A stretch of DNA of 64,000 nucleotides, taken from positions 2,328,621 through 2,392,620 of the forward strand of contig PTEX01000054.1 in assembly GCA_003342815.1 (NCBI GenBank), read 5' to 3'. The DNA comes from Eudromia elegans. Taxonomy: Eukaryota; Chordata; Aves; Tinamiformes; Tinamidae. The notes below the pieces were generated by a model that was not told the DNA's origin, made no database searches, and saw nothing but the letters and a program-made list of their open reading frames with translations. The translations under genes were made by a program, and so were the position numbers. Shown here one piece after another: positions 45,525 to 58,200 of this stretch. Within the stretch, counting starts at the first letter, position 1, and every line of letters begins with the position of its first letter.

Positions 45525-46242
45525 TCAAAACTCCCACTCGACGGCCTCCTCTCGACTCGCGGCCTTCTCCAAGCGGTGGATTATGTTGTTCAAGTTGGCG
45601 GCTTTCTTTTTCCTCAAGGAGTTGTCTCGCGTGTTCTTGGAGCTCGCCGCCTCCGAGAAGCTGAACAAGCTCTGAAGCGAGTTGGCTTTCTGCGAGCCCG
45701 CGGCCACCGTCGAGCTCGTACTTGGCACGCTGGGAATTTTCTCCGAACTTTCTTTCGCCTTGGAGGAGCTCTCCCCTGTAAGGACTGAGGTGGAGGCAGC
45801 TGAGGTAGAGGCATCCCCTTCCGTAGCAGAGTTCGGCAGCGTCTCCAGGCTCTCTCCCGAACGCTGCGAGCCCGGTGGAGAGCTTTGCCGCGGCGCTTTG
45901 AGCCTGCCCTCGTCGTCAGTATCCTCCAGGCTCTCCATTCCCAAGTGGAATGACTCGCTTTTCTCTGAAGACCTGGTGCCCTGCAGTGCCTCTTCCCCCG
46001 CCTCGAAAGCCGACTCTGCTGGCCCTCCCTGAGACTTTGTGGTTGCATTGCTGTACTCATCCGCCTCCGGGCCACTTGGCTTCCCTTCAGGGGGGCCTTC
46101 GGCGTCCACGCCGTCACAGCTGTCCCCCTCCGAGCTGTGTGCTGCCCTGGTGCTCCTGGCCGAAGGAGAATCGCTCGCCCCAGCCTGGCTCTGGCTTCCC
46201 GCTTGGATCTCTTCGATGAACAGCTCTCGGCGGATGCGAGAC
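45525..46242 (-). CDS. CUX1: CUX1 last coding exon: end of homeodomain and C-terminal tail
   Basis: This exon encodes [20 protein letters not shown], then about 190 residues rich in Ser, Thr, Glu and Ala, and finally the conserved [20 protein letters not shown] followed by REEAVEWEF and TGA at 45525-45527. Mammals have repression activity in this tail (family knowledge). The middle differs strongly from the Pro/Ala-rich human tail I remember, while both ends match. The acceptor is TGTCTCCTAG. Confidence 0.97.
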
Positions 46243-49200
46243 CTAGGAGACACAGGACAGCACGCGTGAGGCTGCTGTTCACGCACAATCCACGCTCGCA
46301 CCAGGGAACCCACACGGAAAATTAAAGAACACCCCTTCATATTAAGCCACTTTTCCTCGGCTGTGGGACAGATATGCTCAACCGGGTCAGCGGAAGCGCT
46401 CACATACTCGAACTCAAAGCCCTGGCTGAAGAGGCACTGGAGGGAACGTAAAGCATCGTCCAGATGCCCTTAACTCCATCTACCCTGGCTGTGCACACAC
46501 ACTTTCTTTATGCTTTTATGTTTAAGTAACATACATACTCTCACACTGTATGTCAACAGGGGCAGACATGGCTCAAGGGGCAGGGAGGAAAGGCTCAGCC
46601 GTCTCTCATTCATACTGGAACTTGATACCAGGGACTTAAAACTTCAGAATATGCAATAAATATGAAAACGTTTTTAGTAGATTCAGAAGGAAACACCTTG
46701 AAGATGCAACAGAGCTCAGATTTCTGCTGAAAGGAACTGTGGTTTGTCTGAACAAAAAATATACAGTGAAAAAAGGTGTAAAACCAAAACAAAACCACCC
46801 GGAAGAAACCGGGAGGAGAACAAAGTCTGTTATTCTGAATGTGCTCAGGGGAAGTGCAGCCTTTTGACAGCTTGTCAGTCTATGAGCTAGTCTGACTCCT
46901 GCCTTATTTTCTTATTTAAAATATCGATTTCAGAACATTAACAGTGACACTGCAGCAGTGCATGGCAAGGGAATTAATGCAGCTCACGTGTGGTTAAAAT
47001 TGCCCTGTGTTCCACCTTGTGCTTCCTATCACACAGTGTGTGTAACACTCCCCAACCAACACACTGCCTTTGTCATTTAACCCGGGGCCTCCCTCCCCTT
47101 CCTCCTCTGTTTAGCAGTTTCCAGAGTCTTTACAAGCATAACTAAACAGTTCTTGAAAAAAATCTAAGGCTCTAAGTGAAATATTTCTCTCTACCGCTCT
47201 GTCCACTTATGATGGCTGTACAGATCCTAATTTGCAACCAGGATGGAGCTTCATAACCCATGGTCAGGAAAGACACCACATAGGCATAGGGAGGGTTTGG
47301 GAGAAGGGCATCTTTGCAAAGAAAGACGACACTATTTGTTTTATCAAGGGGGAGCTCTTTAGCATCTCCAAATTGCAAATGAAACACTGTCCCAGAACCA
47401 GTGCTTGCAAAGAATTTTCGTTTTCATCCAGACTTGCTGTAAAACCTTGCACAGGATGGAAAACTACAAGATAAAAGCAGGACACCATCCGAATACTGCA
47501 TTTGGAGCTAATGGTGTTATTGACTTCCCTCAAATATAACAGAGTATTTCAGCAGTAATTGCTGACTCTGCACTTTTGAAGGATTTAGGGAGTCTGATTT
47601 TCCCTGGGAGAATATTATTCATCTAACAGAAGACCACAGGTGCTAACATTAATTTTCTATTAACATTAATAGCACGCATACTGCAACATCGATTATCAGG
47701 CTCTATTTATGCCTGTAATCTCCCTGCATGGACATTGATCCAGAACATTTTGCTTCTGTAACATTCCCCAAGTCAGAAGAAGAAACAGGTAAGAGCTTTG
47801 TGCCTGAATGGCTTTTAAAATACTGCAATTCTAGCTCCTTAAATATCTGGCCACAGCTCCATAAAAACAAGTTTGATGCCTGTGGAAATCTCTGGACCTC
47901 ACACTGAACACATGGCTCCTGGAACCTAATCCATCTCCTGATTAACCTGGTAACTGCAGCACCAGAGCAAAGAACTGGTGACAGTGGCTGGGGATGGTTA
48001 GGAGGTGCCAGTTGCCCTGTAACAATTCCTTTCTCCTCTTCTTGTGTACAGACAATACAGCCTCAAATTCTGATGGATCCTATGAGTGCTTCACTAATGT
48101 GCAGAAGTGCAATTTAACATATATTCTTATTTTTGTGTTCCCAGAACTCTGCAATCAGCGTACATGCAAAGGAAACGATTGGGATGAGTTTGCAGACACT
48201 GCAAAATCCCTGATGTCTATTTATGTTCTGAAGTGAATTATTCCTTCTCCAGATGAGATTTTTTTAAATTTTCTTTTACTCTGTTGAATAAATGCTAGCG
48301 CACACTTGTATTGTGCATAAAAAGTTAGATTCTAACGCAGCAACCGGCTTTCAAAAGAGGTTTAAGAGGAATACCAAAGGAAAAGCATCACTGCAACAGG
48401 ATTCCCAAGAAATGTCATTCAAAGAAATGGCAAAATTTTGAGTGCATTAAGCAATGCACAACAGACCTTTCCTTTGGCATGGGCCACGGACCTCCACCAA
48501 GGATGGTACACTGGGCTACGGGGACACTGGATCAGACCCTGTTGTCCTAACACTAAATAAACTTCGCTTCTCTTTAGGGATGTCCTGCTAAGGATTTGAG
48601 AGTATTTCATGCATGAAAGCTATGAGAACTCATGTGCTGCAGAAAACAACAGTCTCATGGTTTGATTTTTCAGTGATGGCAACCACTCAGAGCAGCCCCA
48701 GGTTCCAGAAGGCTGGAAGCAGCTCTTGGAGGTCCTGCAGACTCAGCAGCACATCTGGAAGCAGGCCCAGATCACTGAGTGCTATCAGACCTGTGCTGCC
48801 CACCACCTTACAGCACCTTGTCCATAAATCTTTTATTTTGTATACAACTGTCAGCGGCTAGTCTCCATTAATGTACAGCCTGGTGTGGCAGAGCACGCTG
48901 ATCAATCATGACTTGTCAGGCTTTCTCACAGCACGCCCAAACAGGGGATCTCATGGTAATGAGAGGGATGACACATGCCACCAGCGTTCCCTCATTCGGC
49001 CACCTAAGTGAGAACAGCACATTTTGCTGTCAGGCCGAAGGGAATGTATTTTCATAGGCATTCCTCCAACTCGCATATAATGGCTTGAAAGTGGGAATTG
49101 CAAGAGAGGTCTGTATTTGGAGAAGTCTGAAGAGTGGAAGAAACTACTTCAGCAGCAAATTCAAGTCAGTAAAAATCGGTGTAAATATGTTGCATTTGTT

Positions 49201-52200
49201 GTAATATATTAAACACTGGAAAACTTCTAAATTATTTTGCTACTGTGTGTAATACTTCTGAGATACCAACTTAGACTGTGCCTCTTCTGTTTCAGTAACT
49301 TCCCTATTAAAAGCTGAAAGGGGCTGAAGCGGAAGATTCCCTTTTAACGTTAGCAGTTTTCTAAAAACAAGCAAGTTTAGCGATCAATCTATGGTAATTA
49401 GGAATATTACTGGCTCCACGTGAAAGAGCAGAGTGGTTTTAAATCTGTACTCGTTCCTAACCGTACTTGTTCAATACTCACTGGCACAATTTTCTTGCAG
49501 AAAAGTCTGCTGAAGTAATTAAGATACCCAACCCTAAGCACAGCCAAAAATGTTTACTCGAATACTTTTAATTCTTACATGCCATTCCAGTCTTGTTTAT
49601 TTTTATTGGTGTCTTTACGTCAAAACCTACTGCAACTGTGCAGATGTTGGGAAGGTTCCTTCTAACATGAGGAAGGAAAGCAGACCAAAAATCTTGTTTT
49701 ATTTCAGTATGATTCGATGGTTTAATCACGAAATAAATATGATCGTAATGAAATAAATCTCTATCCAGATCTGACTTCAGGGTTATATATTTCTCTGCCT
49801 ATCATGACTGCACAGAACTTCTGAGATGCAGCACACATTTTTTTCCCTATTTTCAGAGTTCACTAGCCCAAGAGCTGCAAGAAAATCCTCTTTTTGCCCT
49901 TATGTCTGGACAATGTAAAATGAAAAGCACCTAATTCTGATGCCATCCAGTAAAGGATGCTTTCAAGCATGCCCACCAAGTGGCCCAGGCACACATTTTA
50001 CATATACCCACATGTATATGGGCATATATACATGTTTGCATATGCAGGTAAGAAAGACCAGTCTTGCTCCCTACAACGGAATTATAAATAGTTAACATGT
50101 CAGAGGACTTTCAGATCAATCTTTAGTCTTAGGCCTGCACCAAAAGCAAGACTTTCTGCTCAGAAGCGCCACTTACACCATTATGTGAATATTTCTATTC
50201 CTCAGGGATGACTTAAATCAGTCTATAGCATTAAGTGTGAGTCAGAGCCTTCCTGCTGGCAAAATGGTTCATTTTGTACAACTGTGCAGACGCCGCGGGC
50301 TGAAGCCAAGCAGCATCCTGCCAAAGCAGATAAAATAAAACGCTCCCAGGGAGCGATGGCACCGGGACGACGGGTACCTGTAATTGTGGAACCAGTTGAT
50401 CACGGTGCTGGTTTTCAAGTTGAGCTGCGTGGCGAGTTCCTCAATGGTTTTTGGTGATGGGTATGGCTTTTGCTGGTAGGCTCGTTTCAGAGCTTCCTTC
50501 TCCTCCGGGGCCAGCACGACACGGGGCTTCTTGAGCTGGTGCTGCGGCTGCGGGCTGGCTCCCTGGCTGTAGTCTATGCCGGCCGAGGAGGACTCGCAGG
50601 ACTGGCTGTCGCTGACGGAGCTGTGCCGCCGCTTCATGTAGGCTGCAAGAGAGGAGCGGCACGTCAGCCCCAGCCGGGCGCGGGCACAAGACGTTCTGCG
50701 GGCGCGGAATAAACGCGGAGGATCTGAGCGCCGGGGTGGGCGCCATCAGAGATGAAAGCAAACGCGGGAGGGATATGACAGGCAGGGAAAGAGAAAAGAA
50801 GGGAAAGGGAAGACAGCAAATTGACTGGAAAAAAACTGTCAATTTTCTACCTTTCCGCAGAAAATGGGACACGAATAACAGGGTTCAGTTAACACAACTT
50901 ATTTCAAATTCACTCTTACATGAGGAGTGCGCTTCCACGCAAGCACCTGATTAGGCCAGCCACACTTCGCTTCAGCTCCGGTGTTTTTGCTCGCTAAAGA
51001 CTTAGGGCCTCCGTCTGCATGAGAAACGCTGCAGCTGAAGGGAGCCGCAGCGGCGGCCGACACACGATGGCGCTTGGAGCCCACGCGATGCCGGTGGAGG
51101 AACCCGGCGGGCGGTTGTTGCTGCTCCTTTGCTCCTGCACTGACAGGTTATGAAAGGAAAACAGCTCTTGGCGTCTTCCTCTCCTACGTGAGGCTCTTTT
51201 GAGAGCAAACACGCTTTTAAGCAAGCCCGTGCTAGCGGCTCAGCGGGGCTGACAACAGGAGGCCGTGCTGTCGTCGCCGACTCTCCTCCCTGCCAGGGCT
51301 GGGATGATCCTGGCAAATCCAGGGAGAAAAGAGTCCTGGCAAATGATGCCACCGACCTGACTGATCTCTGCCTGGCTGAGGGCAGTGGGATTTGCTGCAC
51401 ATGGTGGGCTCATGCACCAGCACTGCTAATGAGGGGGCTGCAAGCGGCCAGTGCAGATGAATCTTGTCAATAAAATATTTAATGGCCTGTTAAATACCTT
51501 CTAGATATTTAAGGGTTTAGGTATTCAAGAGCTGCAATTTGATAACCTTGCCTATTATGTTCCAGATTACACCAGGCTGACATCAATCAAGCAGGCACTA
51601 AATCTCCAGCAGCTCCGATCGGAGCCAGGCAGCAATGTGGAGCACGTCACAAGGGCCAGCAACCAAATCCTTCATAAAACAAATTTCTCTCTCCCCGCAG
51701 CTCTGCCTTTAGGCTGAGGGCACACAAAGAATAAAAATTCAATGCAATTCAATTAGCTAAAACGCTGAAAACCCTTCTCTCACGAGCCAACTTCCCCTGG
51801 CAGAGCTCCCAAAGGACTGTCTAGGTCTGCTGTCTCCAGTGGGTTTCATCATCCCGTCCTCCCCGTCTGCTGGACGGGATGCTGCGTCATACAATTGTTG
51901 GAGTGAATTTCGACCGTGCTCTGTAACCTTTGGGGGTATCTGCACGGCCCTCATTTTGTTTTTCTTGAATATGACAGATTACCTGTGGATTGCCTACTGT
52001 GTAAGATCGCTGATACGGAACAGAATGCAAGTTGCTCATGATCCATCACTCTGCCATGATACAGTCCTGCACACGTCTGAAATAACTATAAAAAGGGAAG
52101 CTGTTCTATATTTTTTTCTAATAAATTCTATTAAAAAGTCATCTATTTAAGTTGTTCCACAAGATGTAGGATTGCAAAGTGATTACTGGTAAACACATTA

Positions 52201-55200
52201 TTTCAAGGTGACCTTTCGGCCCTGTTTTTGCAGCATTCAAGGAACTGTTACAGCCTTCAACCACAGAATTAATCATTCTAGCCATGTAATCTTAAATTTA
52301 TACGAGGTCTTCAATCTCAAAGACTCCTTGGTGTTATTTCAAGCTGGCACTGACATTCCAACTCTACCCCCGGTACCCTCGTCTCCGTCGATAACACAGA
52401 CACCATGCCTGAAAGACGGCATCTACCACAACAACGCACAACAACTCAGAAAAGGACATGAGACGAAACAGAACATCGGGCAGAAGAGGCAAGAGGGGTT
52501 TAGACTACCTCGAAATGGAGCTTCTGGAATTTGGTCAGGCGGTGGAGTTACCACCAGGCCCCTGTGCATGTGGATGCTCCAAAGCTCTGTGTTCTCCATC
52601 CTCCAAAGGAAGGTCTTGGAGTCAGCACAGAGCCTCCCCTCTCCAGACTCACACAAGCAGCTCAGGCCAGCACCCAAAAGCAGAGCATGGAGCCTTGTAA
52701 ATGTCTCCCTAAGCTAAAAATAAAGTCCCACTGTTACATAATCAATTATTTTTTTTTTCCTGGATAAAAAATATTATCGGAAAAATGTTCCACTGCGCCC
52801 AAGGCATAATTCTGGCACTTGTCAATGTGCTAAGCCAGTGCCTAGGCTTTATGTTTTAATGGCATTTTCCGGAAACTTTGGATGACGTTCATGAAAGCTT
52901 TCTCTTTATAATCCTGATTTTAAACATATGTGTTGAATGTAGACAACATAAGGAGATCATTCAGCACATTTTCAGTGACAGAGAGGCTCAAACAAGAATC
53001 CAAGTTGCAAACATACTTCAGTTTTGTAGCTTTTCTTTTTTTTTAATTTTATTTGGTCTGTGATTGATCTCCATGTCCCAGAAGACCAAAAGGAAATGCC
53101 AAATGAAATCTGCAGAAAGGTCTGGACCAGAGATCAACTTGTCAAGGCCAGCTCGATCCTCTGAGCTTTCCTTCTCCTTTCTTGCTGCTGCAGAGCCAGC
53201 ATCCCCAGTCTCCCTAGGAAGACTCCCCAGCATGCATTCAGCCACAGATGATGCAGATGCTATTGCAGAACTAGTGGCTGCCCACTGAGGTAAAACAGAG
53301 TCCCTTTTAATATAATTTTTGTCTTATGCAGTACTGAACAAGACTATTAGAAAGTGAAATAATGGGGAAATAAAGGGAATTAAATTTTCTCCTGACAGCA
53401 GGCTTCAGTACAGTGCAGTGAGGAGTGCGATGCTACCAGCAGCACACGCGGTGGGAGGTTGTAAGAAATAGGAATGAAGTCTTCCAAGGCAGGAAAGGTG
53501 GGGCAAAATGTCTCAGCCTAGTGAGTGTGAACCTCCATCTTCCCCCAAAGAGGTTGCTTAATGTATATTGCAAATTTTCAGAACCTTTTAAAATGGACAT
53601 TTATAGCACAAACTTCAGACTGGGAGAAGAGCAAAAAAGATATATGCAGCTCACCTTTATCATAATTATCAATTTACTCCCTTAATAAAATGTGGCAGAG
53701 AGGTAATTGGTAATAATGTTTCACTGATAAGAGATACAGTTGCATTGTTCTTTAACTGACATTAGCTGAAGGGGAAGTTAAATTCTTAATGTGGCTCTAG
53801 AGCAATTTAAAAGGTTAAATCACAGAATCCTTACCTGCATGAAAGGATTCTGCAGAAAATACAGGGCTGAGCTCACTTTAGAGTGCTCTGCTCGAGGACT
53901 GCACTTACACAGCTCAGGAGCTCGGGAGAGTCTCAAATGATTTATAGCCTTATCTCTATTCAGGTGCCATCTATACAGCATATGTATTGCACAGTATTTG
54001 ATAAGAATCCAGTTTAGAAAATAGTTTTGAAAGGATATTGTGGGTCCTCCTTTTAAATTATTTTTATTTTATTTCCCTACATTATGGGGGATATTCTCTT
54101 AGAGGCTATAAAAATCCAGCTAGTTGACAATTTTATTTCTGCCGTATTTCTAATACGAAAAAAAAGTATCAAGGCTCCCTTTGGTTTACAGTTGTAAGTG
54201 AGAAACCCAAGCGGATTTTACTCCCAGTGGAAGCTCGCACACAATCTGCAATAATATTCTGCACTGCAGACATTTAATTTAACAAGGATTTGAATTTCTT
54301 CTTGAAATTCCTTCTTTTTCTGCTGTTTTCCCCAGAAGCAACCGAACTACAGATTTTAATAGAATCATGAGATTCTTGATCAAATGTGTTAATGCTTTCA
54401 GGACATCAGTCAACAGCAGTGCTTTCAGTGCACACGATTAATATTGTCTGCACTAATATCATTAAGGAACAGCTCTTGAGAGATGTATATATCATTAATT
54501 AGTTAACTGCTGATAATGACAGCCTACGAGTCTCTCTCTGTTGTAAAACCACAGGAACGTACTAAAACCAGGGCTCTGAATAACCTCTGTTTTTTAGGAT
54601 GGATTATAAATATAGAGCAGGCTAAATTCTCAGGACACACTCTCCAGTAAGATACCCACACTCGTGATCTAACCCCTTTAAGCAAGTCTCTCTTAGCACA
54701 ATCACCTTTCCTCAGCCCTATAATGGCTACAAATTAAATTAGGCAAATGATTCTCAAACACCCTTTTAAAAAGGCTGCATTTTCCCTTCCTCCTTGTGCC
54801 TCTCGGTGCTGGATGGCAAGGAGCTCTCGCAGGAATTGGTGCTCAGCAACTGCAGCCCAACATCTGTGACCAGCTGCAGCACTATTAACTAATAACCCAA
54901 AGCCAGCTCCCAAACTCACATTTCTCATTTGGTAAGGCAAGTTATCAGTGATACACCAGGGCCTCAGTAATTAATCTATAGGAGAATCTAGCCATGATTT
55001 CCTGACAGCTGGCGAGTACTCAGGGTTTGGGTTTTTTCCCTGAGATGTATCTCCTGCAGCCAGCATCAACCCACAAAGCCTTTGGCATCGCCTTCCTAAC
55101 ACTGGAGCAATGCTGCCTGTATACTATTTTATAGAGTATTTTAAAAGAAGATGGTATTTTTTGAACTACAGGGAACATGAATCATCAGTCTGCTCCACGT

Positions 55201-58200
55201 TACCTTTTTTCTCCATTCGTTTCATATCCATCAGCTTCTCCACGTTGTTGGGATCGTTGAGCCACAGCTGCATGCGGACAAAGGGTTCCCGTCCCTTCAA
55301 ACTCAGCTTGTGCCAGGGCTTAGGGCGAGCCAGAAGGTCTGAGACAGAGCCTTGTGTTAGCCCTAGGATTGTCTCCCCAAACAAACGCTGACCTAATATA
55401 AAAATGAAAATAAAAATTCAGCTGAAATTGAAAATCACATCTAATCACTCAGTTAAGAGATAAGACTAAGCAAAAAGCTCAAAACAAACCAAAAAACAAA
55501 AGCAGAACATGACTATAAGATCATTTGCCAATATTCTTACTTCAGAATTGCTTGAAAGCCCAAGAGAAACATTTAGAAGAATAAAAACTCTTCCCCCCAC
55601 CAAAGGCCTACACATTAAGCTTTAGTTTAATCCTTGGGATCTGACTGTGGCAAAGAGGGGAGGCTCAACACCTTTTGGGATCAGGACCTTACAGCGAAAA
55701 CAGTGTGCAAAAAATAAAATTAATGAGATTAAAAATAAACCAAACTATTAGTTAAGCAGGCAACTTCAGGGAGAGCAGTGAGGCTACTTAGTTCTTATGA
55801 GGGAAGGAAGTGTAACAGCTTCAAAGCAACCTGATAGACAAACATCTCAAACAGTCTGTGAATCCAAAGCAACACAAACCCCTGCTCAGCAATGGTTTTA
55901 TTAGTGTCCTCAAAGACACTAATAAGACACTAGTAAATATTTTCTGTGTTGTTATGTTACTGCTGGCTTTCTAATAGTGTTTTAGCAACTGTACACAATC
56001 ACATTTTACAAAAGCAACTTTTTTGTATTTCTAAATAACCTCTATAGTACTTCTAGTTAAGAATATCTCAGTTGTCCTTCAAAACGCTATAGTCTACTAT
56101 GGTAGGAACTACATATGCTTTTCTACATATATCATTTATAGGTGCATTAATAATTTTATATAGTTAGGATCTAAATTATTAGGACTATGGAAAATGCCTG
56201 TGGAGCTTAAACCCAACCGTGCAGCTGGTTCCCTAAAAACCTGCACTTCAATGTTCCTCCTGGGCTAAACTGCCTTGATAAGTAACAGCTTCTGTGAGGA
56301 GGCTGACCCTGAACTCCTCTGAGTCACAGTCGGCGGCTCTCGTGTGCTTGCAAGGTGACCCAAGGATCGTTCTGTCCTGGGTGTGTTCCTCAGCTCCCTG
56401 ACCGCCCTCACCGACCTGCAAGGAGTAAGGCCCTTCTCTTAAATACAGACTTTCTTTTCTTTCAAACCCTCAGTATCAGGAAAATCTAGGAAAAAAAATT
56501 GTAATTTGGGGCCAATTTTGGATCATTGCTATTCTAAAGTTAAATAAAAAGTCTTTGTAAATAAGAATAAGCTATTTAAAAAGAGCCCCTTATCCGTTTA
56601 CCTTTGAAGGGGCTAGCTAGTTGCAATGGAATACGAGCACTAAGTTAGCTACCTTAAAAACGATTTTTTTAAATTTTTTGCCTCTGTAACCAGCTTTTCC
56701 CACTGTTTCAAATCCCCTGGGGTGCACCGGCTGCCACGTGAGCAGCTTTGCTCCCAGTGCCCATGAGAGCCCCTACGGCCGCCGTGCTGTGTCCTTAGGG
56801 CCACCACAATCGCCCGGTGGCTCTGCGGTAAATTAGAGCAGGGACCTGACCTAAGTCACACTCATCTATCAAGAACACAGTGGTCTCTTTTCACTGAGAG
56901 CAGTTGCCTGCTCTGTTTATCGTGTGAACACACGACCATCATGAATTAGCTACTCTGGGGTAGAAATAAATGGCCTGGAGCAGGTATTAGCAATGCTGCT
57001 GAAGGAAATAAATTTCAAACTATAGCCTAAATATTTTAAATCCATAAGTGGAAGGAGGTAATATCATGTTCCGTGTGTACTATGGGCAAAGCTAAAGATG
57101 TTTTGTGCCATTTATTCTATTCCAGGATACAGAGGACGGGTTCAAACACCTGAAAGACTCCCAAGCTGATGGGGAATGCATTAAAAATAATTATCAGGAG
57201 GCAGTAGGTGTATCACACTCCATCTTCACCAGAGAGCTGCTCATGACTCGAATATTTTTAGGAACAGTTTTCATAAAGCTACCTTTAGTTCCCTCTCTTT
57301 TTGCCTAATATCCTTTGTGCATGTTCCCACTGATGCAGCTCCTAAATGACCAAATTTTCCATAAATTATGTCAGGTTTGTGGCTAGGCCTGGCCTATGCT
57401 GCAAAACCCCAACACTGCAATTTCTCAATAGCTCATTGCATTTTCCTCCCTCTGTATCTAAATGACATGTTGTCCTGACATATATAAAACTATGATATTC
57501 GGGGCTAGTAATACTAAAAGGAATGGGAGGAGAAACCCGTCAAACATATTCTGGTTTGCCAAGTCATCTTAAACAGTCTCACGCAACCGTGGTCTTCAGT
57601 GGCTGAGGATATTTGAATGACTGAGCCACGAAGACTTGGCCTAGGACAGGTTCACAAGGCCCAGAGGAACCTGAGCATCAAGTCAGCCTGGGGCACTAAC
57701 ACACTGAGGGCACAAAAGGAGACATTGAAACTGGTTCCACACCTAATGCAGAGTTTGGGGCACATTTCCTGGCTCTTCTGCTGCTTTTTAGGCTTGTCAG
57801 CCACACTGTAGGAAAACAAAAATCATGGGAAATAAAAAAGACTAAGTAAAAATGGCATCAAAGCAAATGTAAACAAAAATACTTTTCAAACCTCTCTGGA
57901 ACATCAGAGCAGGTACAGCACTCAATAGCATTTAGCCCCAAAACTAGGGGCTCGAACCTGAGAACCCTTACTAGGGCTTGTGGCTTTATTTCTACACTGA
58001 CTCCCCTGAACAAGAGATCACAGGCTGCCCACACCAATGCACATGAGCGGGCAGCTCTGATGGGCTCAGTGGGACACACTCCCATGCATGAGTACGTCCA
58101 GAATCAGCTCCTTTTCTTTCCTTTTTTGTTTTCTCCCCAAGTTTTGCTGTATGAGAACTTGCCACTTCCCTCCACCCCCAATAATCTTTCTGTTTTTTAA

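Noticed and set aside
45614..46315. 233-codon open frame overlapping the last CUX1 exon
   Set aside because: This is a shadow frame of the real tail. The correct frame joins the homeodomain exon in phase and ends EWEF.
16124..47693. ATCGAT words resembling the CUX1 binding site (16124, 19569, 27186, 47688)
   Set aside because: Four hits in 64 kb is not more than expected by chance, and only one lies in the AT-rich CUX1 introns. No cluster is seen.
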